The notes below the pieces were generated by a model. It was not told the DNA's origin and searched no databases. It saw nothing but the letters and a program-made list of their open reading frames with translations. A program made the position numbers and the translations under genes. Of a stretch of DNA of 64,000 nucleotides, positions 37,801 through 44,812 are shown piece after piece (position 1 is the stretch's first letter; each line of letters starts with the position of its first letter). The stretch is from Flavobacterium selenitireducens (GTDB taxonomy: Bacteria; Bacteroidota; Bacteroidia; Flavobacteriales; Flavobacteriaceae), in contig NZ_JAAVIY010000001.1 in NCBI RefSeq assembly GCF_014748335.1, forward strand, positions 496,001 to 560,000, given 5' to 3'.

Positions 37801-38284
37801 AAAACTGGAAGATATCTACCTCAGAATCATACTGAGAGCCGTACGCTAAATCTTGCAATTCATCTGCTTTCGTAGAGCCGTCCTCAATGATTCCATCCAA
37901 GGTATAACCCTCTAAAACAGCATCGTTCCAAACAACTCTAAATGTCGCCATTTCGTCAGGCTTGTCTTTAACAGCTCTTGTTATGACGCCGCCGGCTTCC
38001 AGTGTCCAGTTAATCCCAACCCAAGTCGGCGTGTCGTTGACCTTGACACCTGCTCCCGAATAATTAAGACCAATAGGAAGCTTTAAGTGTGACGCTTGAA
38101 CGGTATATAGTGGTAGATTATAGTTGACCTTTCCTGAAAATTCATTGGGAGTCAGGTCTGCATATTTTGTCATGGCTGCAGCCTCAGGAGATGGCGGTGT
38201 GTAGTCAGGCAGTTCGCCGATACCATCTTGTGAATACAACAAACTAACTGAAAAAATACTAAGCATAATTAATATGTGCTTCAT
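34850..38284 (-). CDS. Large secreted YD/Rhs-associated shell protein, 1144 aa
   Basis: The signal peptide MKHILIMLSIFSVSLLYSQ leads to GELPDYTPPSPEAAAMTKYA and the SpvB/Rhs-neighbour type start LPLYTVQASHLKLPIGLNYS with GINWTLEAGGVITR. The long middle has no recognised domain. It holds a Cys-rich insert (ACTGDGGACAPQC) and a second Cys cluster (YICNGNSCCYST). The C-terminus carries YD repeats (LRYAYNSRNQVVLKVENW, TKYRYNSLNQLDKIL). Such proteins commonly precede Rhs genes in flavobacteria and may form part of the same shell; that is inference. The gene is AT-rich and lies 9 bases upstream of the Rhs gene, in one operon with it. Confidence 0.8.
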   Translation of the reverse strand: MKHILIMLSIFSVSLLYSQDGIGELPDYTPPSPEAAAMTKYADLTPNEFSGKVNYNLPLYTVQASHLKLPIGLNYSGAGVKVNDTPTWVGINWTLEAGGVITRAVKDKPDEMATFRVVWNDAVLEGYTLDGIIEDGSTKADELQDLAYGSQYDSEVDIFQFSFPGYSGSFFFDAQWNPQVLNKQSHLKIEATAPFAQTHEITITTPEGIRYVFGGLNYIESTRRIYDSGPSFSAGPSEGVSAFYLKYAIHPIKGTLQFEYISIGTETNIKTQQIQNLRKRMLYDGGNQACTGDGGACAPQCLNSSSGHDTFTTTWVTTKITGAKYLSKIISLDNSETATFISESVNSPYFKRRLLNIEVSRSGQIFKTIHFSYTANSDSRFFLKNVEFDKGMDIPDSVTGRRNQLFKFEYKNPSSLPARFSYSQDYAGYYNGKSNNTLIPDSNSMNPFDVHNLADRSPDFEYASIGALTDIYYPTGGSTHFDYQAKKARKKVYSRKHMYAIRNMDEVYPEIVQPNILSDTYPHPSEIGEEPDVPIQVFETSPITFFIKLVGHGYTSYINRDYATFRLRDMVTNQVLFTTSIHLPNPVPMNSENPIIQETSATYPCQQGVAYRAEITINDDQTINPLPLEAYVHFDNFDGYVAVDDVGVYLERQTDYASTNQPENIKRYYYGAINQITPSLAELPIWKPERYQKISKEIYNYICNGNSCCYSTTAINMLEFYTVFYNLSSDFVDSSGNTNLDFFPVVTTSYGGDNFENGGTEKTFSFFSNYGDINIPVAAISSTFNLYRSLMESHISHDVSIPNARNGSLLAEKVFRKQDGVLAKISEIRNTYTYQEDFRVINFIAKQIFNLTFMATGTNMGNTISNYATAAYPVESIRAELASKETLQYIDPVPLTATDETGYRKISNLEIYTYGEFVGLPTKITQSTSDSGINLETRSFYVNAAASGSLPGLSNLTFYSALLQRNVISTPVQTESWKGGTLLSRQRTIYRSFQVGSSTVYLPGYLQIANRTGILENTIEFVNYDGNGNLSHLRQWSGPNLRYAYNSRNQVVLKVENWTGIAPVAYSAYTPIGTPKDCAAQQAYPNALVTRYYYNNLGQLHMIVDPKCQSTKYRYNSLNQLDKILDDEDNILQTFDTSFKYFHP

Positions 38285-38296
38285 CAGAATATCATT

Positions 38297-40219
38297 TTAC
38301 TTATTAATAGTTTTCATCACCTTAACTGAATCGTCAGATCTATTAGTCTTGATGTTGACGATGTATATGCCCTCTGGCAGACCGTTCAGGCTTACTGGAA
38401 CGGTGCGTTCAGAAATAGGAAACGACTGGAGTTGCCGGCCGGAGATATCAAAAATGGTAGCCGTTCCTTTTTCAAACTCGTAGCTCACTACAACGTTCGT
38501 AAAGTCATTAGCAGGATTCGGGAACGCCTCGATGTGTCGTCGTGCTTTCTCCTTTTTATCTTTGTCCTTAAGTTTTACGACCCAAAAGTCATTTCGCCCC
38601 AGATTATTTGCCTTTTGTCTTGACGCAGGCGATTTTTTAGCCGACGTATCGTTGGAATTCCTGTTTTGTCCATTTCCGGCTCCGAATAAATTTCTGTTTC
38701 CCGCATCGCCTTGTTGCAACAAATCTCCGGGTGCGTTTACTCCAAATTTCAATGGGCCTTCCTTCTGGCCTACTGCGTCATTAGCCGCATCAGTCACGGT
38801 AGTGGATTGTTCTTTGTAATAATCGTTTGCGGCATCGCGCGCATCGTTTACATAACTGTCCATATTTTGTTGGGCGGTATTGGCGATGGCCATATTGCCG
38901 TCATCGCCAATATTGGAAAGGCTATCTTTATTTTTATTAGACCTTTTCTTCGTCTTGACTGCCTGTGGGTTGGACGTGCCTGCAAGTAGGTAACCGCCGT
39001 CGCGAGTTTCGATCAACTTGTACAGGATGTCCTCCCCGTCGCTCCCAAAGGTTTTGTTCCAGATTTCGGTGCCGTCGGCTTTAATTTTCAAGGCAATGTA
39101 GTCGTTGGTTCCTTCAGGATCGGATGCGCGGTTCGGCTCGGATTTGGCGTGTCCGCCAATAAGCAACGTTCCGTCGTTATTTTCGATGACAGAAGTCAGG
39201 ATGTCGTATTTGCCAAAGTTGTACGATTCCTGCCAAAGACCGTTTCCGTCCACATCCATTTTTATTACCCAAAAGTCGCTCCCGTGGCGGCTCGACGTCG
39301 CTTTGCTGAAGCCGGAACCCGAAACGGAGTTGCCAGCTGCAATATAATGGCCATCCGACGTTTGGATCACGACTTTTAACTGGTCGTCTTTTGCCCCTCC
39401 ATAGGTTTTCTGCCAAACCATTTCGCCTGCATCGTCAAGTTTTAATATCCAGAAATCGCCTGCACCGTTACATTTTGAAATCTTGTCCCCGGATTCCGAA
39501 GAAAAAGAATACGCTCCCAAAAGGAAACCGCCGTCAACCGATTGGATCATGCTGCGGAGTTCGTCTTCATGGCGTCCCCCATAGGTTCTTTGCCATTTGA
39601 TAATACCCGAATTGTCGAGGCGTACCAGCCAAATGTCTGTCGCGCCTTTTGATTTGGCTGATTTGTCGCCATTCGCGTCGGATGATGAAGTGCCGCCCAA
39701 AAGAACGCCACCGTCCTTTGTTTGTATGGCACTAATCAGCACGTCCGAACCAAATCCGCCGATTGTACGTTGCCATTGTTCGCCTCCACCTGCATCGAGC
39801 TTGATCACCCAATAGTCGTTGTCGCCTTTGCAGTCTTCTTTTTTGTCGTCGCTTTTAGGGCTGTTGGATGTTCCCGCGAGCAAGAATCCGCCATCGGTGG
39901 TCAGTTTGATGCTTTGCAGCAAGTCGATGCCCGATCCGCCAAAAGATTTTTGCCAAACCAATTCTCCGTGCTCGTCCATCTTCCAGACCCAATAATCCAG
40001 GTTGCCTTTGTTGACAGACGTCTTATTACCGGTTTTATCTGAAAGCGAACTTCCGGCGAGGATAAAGCCATAATCAGCCGTTGGTACGGCGTCGAAAAGA
40101 TAATCAGCATGTTTGCCTCCGTACGATTTCTCCCATTGAATATCTTGGGAAAGCGCGGAAGGCGACAGAAGCAGACCGAGCAATAGTAGCAAGATCCGCG
40201 AGTTGCGAAAAAGTTTCAT
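38297..40219 (-). CDS. Kelch/propeller-like repeat protein with T9SS type A sorting domain, 640 aa
   Basis: A signal peptide (residues 1-24, ending SALS) is followed by seven or so repeats of 50-60 residues of the type QWEKSYGGKHADYLFDAVPT, then DGGFLLAGTSNSPKSDDKK and DYWVIKLDAGG. This is a propeller similar to those in the SBBP-type genes. A low-complexity Asn/Asp/Ala-rich linker (about 440-560) precedes the C-terminal sorting domain HIEAFPNPANDFTNVVVSYE, IFDISGRQLQSF and LPEGIYIVNIKT. It heads the Rhs operon, 12 bases before the next gene. Being the only member with a T9SS signal, it may act as the surface partner of the Rhs proteins; this is inference. Its composition is closer to the chromosome than that of the two genes after it. 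Confidence 0.85.
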   Translation of the reverse strand: MKLFRNSRILLLLLGLLLSPSALSQDIQWEKSYGGKHADYLFDAVPTADYGFILAGSSLSDKTGNKTSVNKGNLDYWVWKMDEHGELVWQKSFGGSGIDLLQSIKLTTDGGFLLAGTSNSPKSDDKKEDCKGDNDYWVIKLDAGGGEQWQRTIGGFGSDVLISAIQTKDGGVLLGGTSSSDANGDKSAKSKGATDIWLVRLDNSGIIKWQRTYGGRHEDELRSMIQSVDGGFLLGAYSFSSESGDKISKCNGAGDFWILKLDDAGEMVWQKTYGGAKDDQLKVVIQTSDGHYIAAGNSVSGSGFSKATSSRHGSDFWVIKMDVDGNGLWQESYNFGKYDILTSVIENNDGTLLIGGHAKSEPNRASDPEGTNDYIALKIKADGTEIWNKTFGSDGEDILYKLIETRDGGYLLAGTSNPQAVKTKKRSNKNKDSLSNIGDDGNMAIANTAQQNMDSYVNDARDAANDYYKEQSTTVTDAANDAVGQKEGPLKFGVNAPGDLLQQGDAGNRNLFGAGNGQNRNSNDTSAKKSPASRQKANNLGRNDFWVVKLKDKDKKEKARRHIEAFPNPANDFTNVVVSYEFEKGTATIFDISGRQLQSFPISERTVPVSLNGLPEGIYIVNIKTNRSDDSVKVMKTINK

Positions 40220-40553
40220 GAAGCGAAATTTGTTTATTTATCGTTGACATTTGGATGTAAACATTTTAGACGGGTTGGTGGCCCGTCGGCAATAAATTCA
40301 GATTTCTTAGAGTCGGATGGTTAGGCCGTTTGTTTTCGTGTGGACTAAGTTATCGGTTTGCTCGAATGAAGAAACCTTCGGCAGAAAATTTATTAAAAAC
40401 ATAATCATTTAATTAAATTTCGATACGATCGTAGTATTATAGTGAATTTTGACTACACTTCACTATAATATTAACATTTTACACAAATCGGCACACACTG
40501 GAGTTTGAAAGTTTCGGTCGTTAGTTTGTGTCAAAACCGTTGCAAAATTAAAA

Positions 40554-40583
40554 TTGACACAAAAGCTGTGTCAATTTTTTTTT
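40554..40583. terminator. Hairpin with T run amid GTGTCAA repeats
   Basis: TTGACACA / TGTGTCAA arms with a 5-base loop are followed by nine T residues. GTGTCAA or its complement occurs again at about 40528 and 40594. No plus-strand gene ends here, so it may be a terminator of an unseen RNA or a protein-binding repeat. Confidence 0.4.
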
Positions 40584-40825
40584 CGAATTCATTTTGACAC
40601 GAAATGGGCATCGGGCTTCCTCTGCAAGTATTCAGGACAACAATACGAAAAAATGGATTTCAAGATTTTCGTACTAGAAACTTCAACACGAATTTGATAC
40701 CGACGACGATCACAGAAAAACCACGATTGCGGTTACAAAAACCGAGAGACGATTGTCAGAAGTCCAAAAAGTCCTTCTAAAAACTGTACGCTATCTTTAT
40801 CCTCATAACTTCATGCGGAGGCCCT

Positions 40826-40853
40826 TTATCCGCAGCGCAGCGGAGGATAAACA
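40826..40853. repeat. GC-rich hairpin, TTTATCCGC type
   Basis: TTTATCCGC is answered by GCGGAGGATAAA around a short AGCGCA centre. It is the left-most element of the structured block. Confidence 0.55.
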
Positions 40854-40922
40854 ACAAGCCCATTCCGCTTAGTCGCGGCGTTTAACCACGCAGGCGGGCC
40901 CCTGAGGTTCCGAAATTTCGCA

Positions 40923-40995
40923 GAAATGAAAAGCTGTCTGAGCCTACACGGTTTCGAAACCATGACAAAACCCTAAGGCGAGTTCTTTTCATTTC
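40923..40995. repeat. Long-range inverted repeat enclosing a palindrome
   Basis: GAAATGAAAAG (40923-40933) and CTTTTCATTTC (40985-40995) are perfect inverted 11-mers. Between them lies the perfect palindrome GGTTTCGAAACC (40950-40961). The segment could fold as a compact RNA or cruciform. Confidence 0.55.
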
Positions 40996-41084
40996 CGAAA
41001 TGAGGAACTGTCAGGTCGCCGAGCGGTCCCGCCGCTCCCGCATTTTTGCTACTTTTTCTGCGAGGAAAAAGTCGGCCCCGCCGG

Positions 41085-41270
41085 CAGGCGACCCGCGGTA
41101 GCGAAACTCGACAGCGCAGCTGGCGCAAAAGATTAAGTATCATAAAAACTATAAAACGCCAGCAAGCGACCCGCGGTAGCGCCCCCGACAGCGCAGCGGG
41201 TGCAAAAGAATTCCGCAAAGTAAGTCCACCAACACGACCTGCGGTAGCGCCACTCGACTGCACCTAACTG
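41085..41270. repeat. Three degenerate REP-like units (core GACCCGCGGTAGCG)
   Basis: Units start near 41085, 41162 and 41231. They share GACCYGCGGTAGCG then CGAC; the first two also share AGCGCAG and GCAAAAG. In the second unit ACCCGC and GCGGGT can pair. The spacing is about 70-77 bases. They look like interspersed extragenic palindromic repeats. Confidence 0.6.
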
Positions 41271-41304
41271 CGTTTTTTTTATGGTTCGGTCCCTCCAAAT
41301 CCGC

Positions 41305-41342
41305 AAAAAAAAATCCAATCCCCGAACACTGCCGAAGATTGG
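41305..41342 (-). terminator. Terminator of the alcohol dehydrogenase gene
   Basis: On the minus strand a CCAATC...GATTGG stem is followed by ATTTTTTTTT. It lies about 60 bases after the stop codon. Confidence 0.7.
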
Positions 41343-41382
41343 AACCTTAACTTAAACTTTAAACCTAAAACTTTAAACCTTA

Positions 41383-41400
41383 AACCTTAAACTTTAAACC
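41383..41400. repeat. 18-bp inverted repeat flanking the ADH gene, left arm
   Basis: AACCTTAAACTTTAAACC is the exact reverse complement of 42538-42555. It abuts the ADH stop codon and is the end of a longer AACTTTAAACCT-like low-complexity tract starting near 41346. Confidence 0.75.
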
Positions 41401-42446
41401 TACAACGTCCCCATATCAATCACAAAACGATACCTAACATCCCCTTTGGCCATGCGCTCGAATGCATTCTCTATGTCTTTGATGTCGATCATCTCGATCT
41501 CGGAAACGACGTTGTGGTCGGCGCAAAAGTCGAGCATTTCCTGGGTTTCGGCCAATCCGCCGATCATGGAACCGGCGAGCACCTTGCTTCCGGCGACCAA
41601 ACTGAATGCGTGCAATTGATAAGGCGTCGGCGGGATTCCGACACAAACCATGACGCCTTTCGGCTTCAATAACCCGAGGTAAGCGTTGAGATCGTGGGGA
41701 GCCGATACGGTATCGAGTATAAAATCAAAATATCCGGCAACCGACTTCATCTGCTCGGCGTCTTTGGTCACGACAAACTTGTGGGCGCCCAGTTTTTTGG
41801 CGTCTTCTTCTTTGTTCGGGGACGTACTCATCACCGTCACTTCTGCCCCGAAAGCTACCGCGAACTTCACGCCCATATGGCCCAATCCGCCAAGACCGAC
41901 AACGGCGACTTTTTGGCCCTTGCCCACTTTCCATTGGCGCAGCGGCGAGTAGGTGGTGATTCCGGCACAGAGCAACGGTGCGGTCGCGGCCAGGTCGAGC
42001 TTGTCGGAAATGCGCAGCGTAAAGTCTTCGTGCACGACGATTGTGTTGGAATATCCGCCTTGGGTAAGCGTTTTTTTATCCTGTTCGTATCCGTTATAGG
42101 TAAACGACGGGCCGTTTTCGCAGAACTGCTCCAAACCGTGCTGGCAGCTGTTGCACTCGCGGCACGAGTCGACAAGGCAACCTGTCCCGGCCAGATCCCC
42201 GACTTTGAACTTCTTGACGCTGCTTCCTACTGCGACCACGCGGCCTACGATTTCGTGACCCGGAACCATCGGAAACACCTCGTTGCCCCATTCGCCTCGC
42301 GCCTGGTGAAGATCCGAATGGCAAACGCCACAATATAGGATATCGAACTGCACATCGTGCGGGTTCAGGTCGCGCCTTTCGAATTCCCATGGTGCAAGCG
42401 GCGTCTTGGCGCTCTGGGCTGCGTATGCTTTTGCAATTGTTGTCAT
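41400..42446 (-). CDS. Zinc-dependent alcohol dehydrogenase (YahK/cinnamyl-type), 348 aa
   Basis: A medium-chain zinc dehydrogenase that should reduce aldehydes or oxidise alcohols with NADP(H) or NAD(H) in the cytoplasm. The catalytic zinc ligands are visible as C39 (YCGVCHSDLHQARGEWGN), H64 (MVPGHEIVGRV) and C160. The structural zinc cysteines are C95, C98, C101 and C109 (SCRECNSCQHGLEQFC). The dinucleotide loop is VGLGGLGHMG near residue 184. A Ser rather than an acidic residue at the end of the second strand (VTVMSTSPNK) favours NADPH. It resembles the YahK aldehyde reductase group. It is a single gene with its own terminator, and perfect 18-bp inverted repeats flank it. Confidence 0.93.
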   Translation of the reverse strand: MTTIAKAYAAQSAKTPLAPWEFERRDLNPHDVQFDILYCGVCHSDLHQARGEWGNEVFPMVPGHEIVGRVVAVGSSVKKFKVGDLAGTGCLVDSCRECNSCQHGLEQFCENGPSFTYNGYEQDKKTLTQGGYSNTIVVHEDFTLRISDKLDLAATAPLLCAGITTYSPLRQWKVGKGQKVAVVGLGGLGHMGVKFAVAFGAEVTVMSTSPNKEEDAKKLGAHKFVVTKDAEQMKSVAGYFDFILDTVSAPHDLNAYLGLLKPKGVMVCVGIPPTPYQLHAFSLVAGSKVLAGSMIGGLAETQEMLDFCADHNVVSEIEMIDIKDIENAFERMAKGDVRYRFVIDMGTL

Positions 42447-42765
42447 AATAGTTTGATTTGTTTAGAATGTTGGACGAATTTACGTATATGGGTCGTATCT
42501 GCTTTGGGAAAATGATGAGTTGAATTGGTCAGTGGGAGGTTTAAAGTTTAAGGTTGGAAGTTGGCAGTTGGCAGTTGGTGTACTGGATTTTGGATTTGTG
42601 TTATAAATGCGATTTTTAAGATTTTGTACATTTTTTCTGTATGGCGGATATTTGAATTACGTTTAGCTTTACGGGTGGGTGGTGGCGGCTTTATATTCAA
42701 TTGATTATGTAGCTATTATCTGACGAAACTTCCAAACGTTTCAAAATTGCTATCGGAAAACCTCA
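42447..42765. other. 319-bp intergenic region between ADH and the isomerase-like gene
   Basis: It holds the right arm of the 18-bp inverted repeat and a short tandem TTGGCAG repeat at about 42560-42578. No gene was seen. The ADH promoter should lie here, but no clear TAnnTTTG box was found. Confidence 0.5.
42538..42555. repeat. 18-bp inverted repeat flanking the ADH gene, right arm
   Basis: GGTTTAAAGTTTAAGGTT is the exact reverse complement of 41383-41400. It lies 92 bases before the ADH start. Confidence 0.75.
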
Positions 42766-43737
42766 CTAAACATTCGCATGCTTCAGCAACAACGCCTTTG
42801 TCGCCATCAGGCCATCGACTTCACTTAACCGCGTCCCTTCGTATTCGACGCCGATGAATCCTCTATAACCTGAAGCCTTGACCAATTGCAACATCTTTTT
42901 ATAGTCGATCGTGGTTTCCTCTCCCGCCATATTGAAATCATACGACTTCGCACTGACGCCTTTTGCGAACGGCAACAATTCCTGCATGCCTTTATACCTA
43001 TCGTATTCCTCGATACATTTGCCAGAAAAGCGCTCGCTTCCTTCGCGTTTGAGGCAGAAATTCCCAAAATCCGGTAAGGTTCCGCAATTCTTCATATTGA
43101 CGTTTTGGATTATTTTGGCCACTTTGGCTGCATCCGAAGACAGCAACTGATGGTTTTCCACGATCACATTGATCTTGCTCTTAGCCGCAGTTTCGCACAG
43201 TTTGCGCAAACTTTCCGCCGATTTTTCCATCCAGACCTGGGGCGTTTTCTCCGTTTCCCCTCCAAACAGGTTCACGCGGATGGAGTGACAGCCTAAGCCC
43301 GCGGCCGCGTCGATCCATTTGTGATGGGCATCGATGGTCGCTTGCCTTACTGCATTGTCGGCGGTGGAAAGGTCGCCTTCGTCCACCATGATGAGTACGT
43401 TTTCAAGACCGTGATCGTCGCTTCGTTTTTTGAGTTCGGATACGGTCCTGACCAATTCCGATTCCTTCCCTTTTTCCGGCAAATAAAACGAGCTCACGTA
43501 CTCCAGGCCTTCAAATCCGAATTCTTTGGCGACCTTTGCGAATTCCATAGTAGGCAATACCTTGCTATTAAAGGCATTGTGAAGCGACCATTGCGCGAGC
43601 GAAAGTTTGAAGAAAGGCTTGGTATCGGGAGTCAGCCAATCCATATCGTCGCCCAGGATCACAGGTAATACAAGATGTGAAAGCGACGTGGCCAATCCGA
43701 ACTGGCCCGTGCGTTTGATAAAAAGACGTCTGTCCAT
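42766..43737 (-). CDS. Sugar phosphate isomerase/epimerase-like TIM-barrel protein, Tat signal, 323 aa
   Basis: The N-terminus MDRRLFIKRTGQFGLATSLS is a twin-arginine type signal (RRLFIK). The rest is the xylose-isomerase-like TIM barrel (AP endonuclease 2 family): LSLAQWSLHNAFNSKVLPTM, then FGFEGLEYVSSFY, then SIRVNLFGGETEKTPQVW, INVIVENHQLLSS, TLPDFGNFCL and GYRGFIGVEYEGTRLSE. The conserved Glu, Asp and His metal ligands of the barrel are present in these strands. It probably acts on a sugar or cyclitol in the periplasm; the substrate is unknown. The gene is divergent from the small membrane/SPFH operon. Confidence 0.88.
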   Translation of the reverse strand: MDRRLFIKRTGQFGLATSLSHLVLPVILGDDMDWLTPDTKPFFKLSLAQWSLHNAFNSKVLPTMEFAKVAKEFGFEGLEYVSSFYLPEKGKESELVRTVSELKKRSDDHGLENVLIMVDEGDLSTADNAVRQATIDAHHKWIDAAAGLGCHSIRVNLFGGETEKTPQVWMEKSAESLRKLCETAAKSKINVIVENHQLLSSDAAKVAKIIQNVNMKNCGTLPDFGNFCLKREGSERFSGKCIEEYDRYKGMQELLPFAKGVSAKSYDFNMAGEETTIDYKKMLQLVKASGYRGFIGVEYEGTRLSEVDGLMATKALLLKHANV

Positions 43738-43797
43738 AAGTTGGTTCGATTTAGGTTTAAAGTTAGGATTTTATTCGTCAGATGAGACGCAAATCCC

Positions 43798-43805
43798 TAC
43801 TTTTG
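43798..43805 (+). promoter_or_regulatory. Candidate -7 box TACTTTTG of the SPFH operon
   Basis: An exact TAnnTTTG match ends 17 bases before the ATG at 43823, leaving a short leader. Confidence 0.55.
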
Positions 43806-43822
43806 AAACAACCGAACACCAA

Positions 43823-44020
43823 ATGACCAACAAAAAAATCTACGCCGTCGTAGCCGTTCCCTTGGTGGTGGCTTTTCTATTTTGGCTGTTTACCGAAGCC
43901 TTCAACCTGATCAGCGCACCGTCCGACACCTCGCTGCTGATTGGGATACTGCTGGCGAGCGCCGGTTTGTTCATATTGCTCAAACTCATACAATTCCTGT
44001 TAAAAACTTTTCTCAGATGA
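43823..44020 (+). CDS. Small two-helix membrane protein, 65 aa
   Basis: From ATG 43823 (MTNKKIYAVVAVPLVVAFLF) the protein has two membrane helices, VVAVPLVVAFLFWLFTEAF and DTSLLIGILLASAGLFILL, then a short basic tail. A longer in-frame opening to 43607 overlaps the divergent isomerase gene and is not believable. Its stop overlaps the start of the SPFH gene (ATGA at 44017-44020), so the two are translationally coupled and the small protein may work with it. No family was recognised. Confidence 0.75.
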   Translation: MTNKKIYAVVAVPLVVAFLFWLFTEAFNLISAPSDTSLLIGILLASAGLFILLKLIQFLLKTFLR

Positions 44021-44811
44021 ATAGAAGACTATTTTACGCCATCGCCGCTTTGGGCGTTTTTATCTTTATCCTGATTTCGTTCAATTCGTGCAATGAGCGC
44101 ATCGACGCGGGTTACGAAGGTATCCTGGTCAAACTTTACGGAAGTGACAAAGGCGTCCAGGATGTAAGTCTCGTCACCGGACGCGTCTGGTACAATCCGT
44201 TTACCGAAAATGTGTACGAATTTCCGACGTATGTGCAGACCATCAATTACACCGCTTTTACCGTGAATGCGAAAGACGGCTCGGTCTTTACCGTAGATCC
44301 GACGCTGTCGTTCAAAGTACGCGACGGACAAAGCCCGGTCATCTTCAAAAAGTACCGCAAGGACATTCGGGAGATCACAGAAACGACATTGTTCAATTAC
44401 ATCAAGGATGCTTTCCGCATAGAATTCAACAAATATTCGACCGACAGCATCATATCCAATCGCGAAAAATTCGAGAACTCCATCCAGACCAACATGGGCC
44501 AATTGCTCAAGAAAGAAGGTTTCATCCTCGAGCAGATGACCTCGGGCATCCAATATCCGGAAACCATTACCGAAGCGATCAACGCCAAGAATGCCGCCGT
44601 CCAGCAAGCCATGCGCGTCGAGAACGAACTCAAGGTTTCCCAGGCCCAGGCGCGAAAACTGATCGTCCAGGCCGAAGCCGAGGCAAAAGCCAACGAATTG
44701 CGCAAGCAGTCGCTCAACCCTTTGTTGATCCAACAGCAATTCATCGAGAAATGGGACGGAAAAACACCTATCTACGGCAATGCTCCCGCGTTTTTCAAAA
44801 ACGTGCAGTGA
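44017..44811 (+). CDS. SPFH/Band 7 (prohibitin-like) membrane protein, 264 aa
   Basis: The start ATG 44017 overlaps the previous stop by four bases. An N-terminal helix or lipoprotein-like signal (AIAALGVFIFILISFNSC) is followed by the SPFH domain: IDAGYEGILVKLYGSDKGVQ, then VQTINYTAFTVNAKDGSVFT and TLSFKVRDGQSPVIFKKYRK. A long helical, probably coiled-coil C-terminus follows (AVQQAMRVENELKVSQAQAR, then KLIVQAEAEAKANELRK). Prohibitin-type proteins form large membrane-attached oligomers that organise lipid domains or proteases; the partner here is unknown. The next gene starts just after its stop. Confidence 0.92.
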   Translation: MNRRLFYAIAALGVFIFILISFNSCNERIDAGYEGILVKLYGSDKGVQDVSLVTGRVWYNPFTENVYEFPTYVQTINYTAFTVNAKDGSVFTVDPTLSFKVRDGQSPVIFKKYRKDIREITETTLFNYIKDAFRIEFNKYSTDSIISNREKFENSIQTNMGQLLKKEGFILEQMTSGIQYPETITEAINAKNAAVQQAMRVENELKVSQAQARKLIVQAEAEAKANELRKQSLNPLLIQQQFIEKWDGKTPIYGNAPAFFKNVQ

Positions 44812-44812
44812 C

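Larger units (their letters stand above)
40220..41399. other. 1.18-kb gene-free region with repeats and hairpins
   Basis: No gene was seen on either strand. The left half is AT-rich and holds GTGTCAA motifs and a hairpin with a T run. The right half (40815-41270) is GC-rich and strongly structured, with REP-like units listed below. The terminator of the alcohol dehydrogenase gene lies near the right end. Confidence 0.7.

Noticed and set aside
41346..41400. The AACTTTAAACCT-like tract taken as a CRISPR or telomere-like array
   Set aside because: It is short, imperfect and without spacers. It is treated as a low-complexity tract forming one arm of the inverted repeat.
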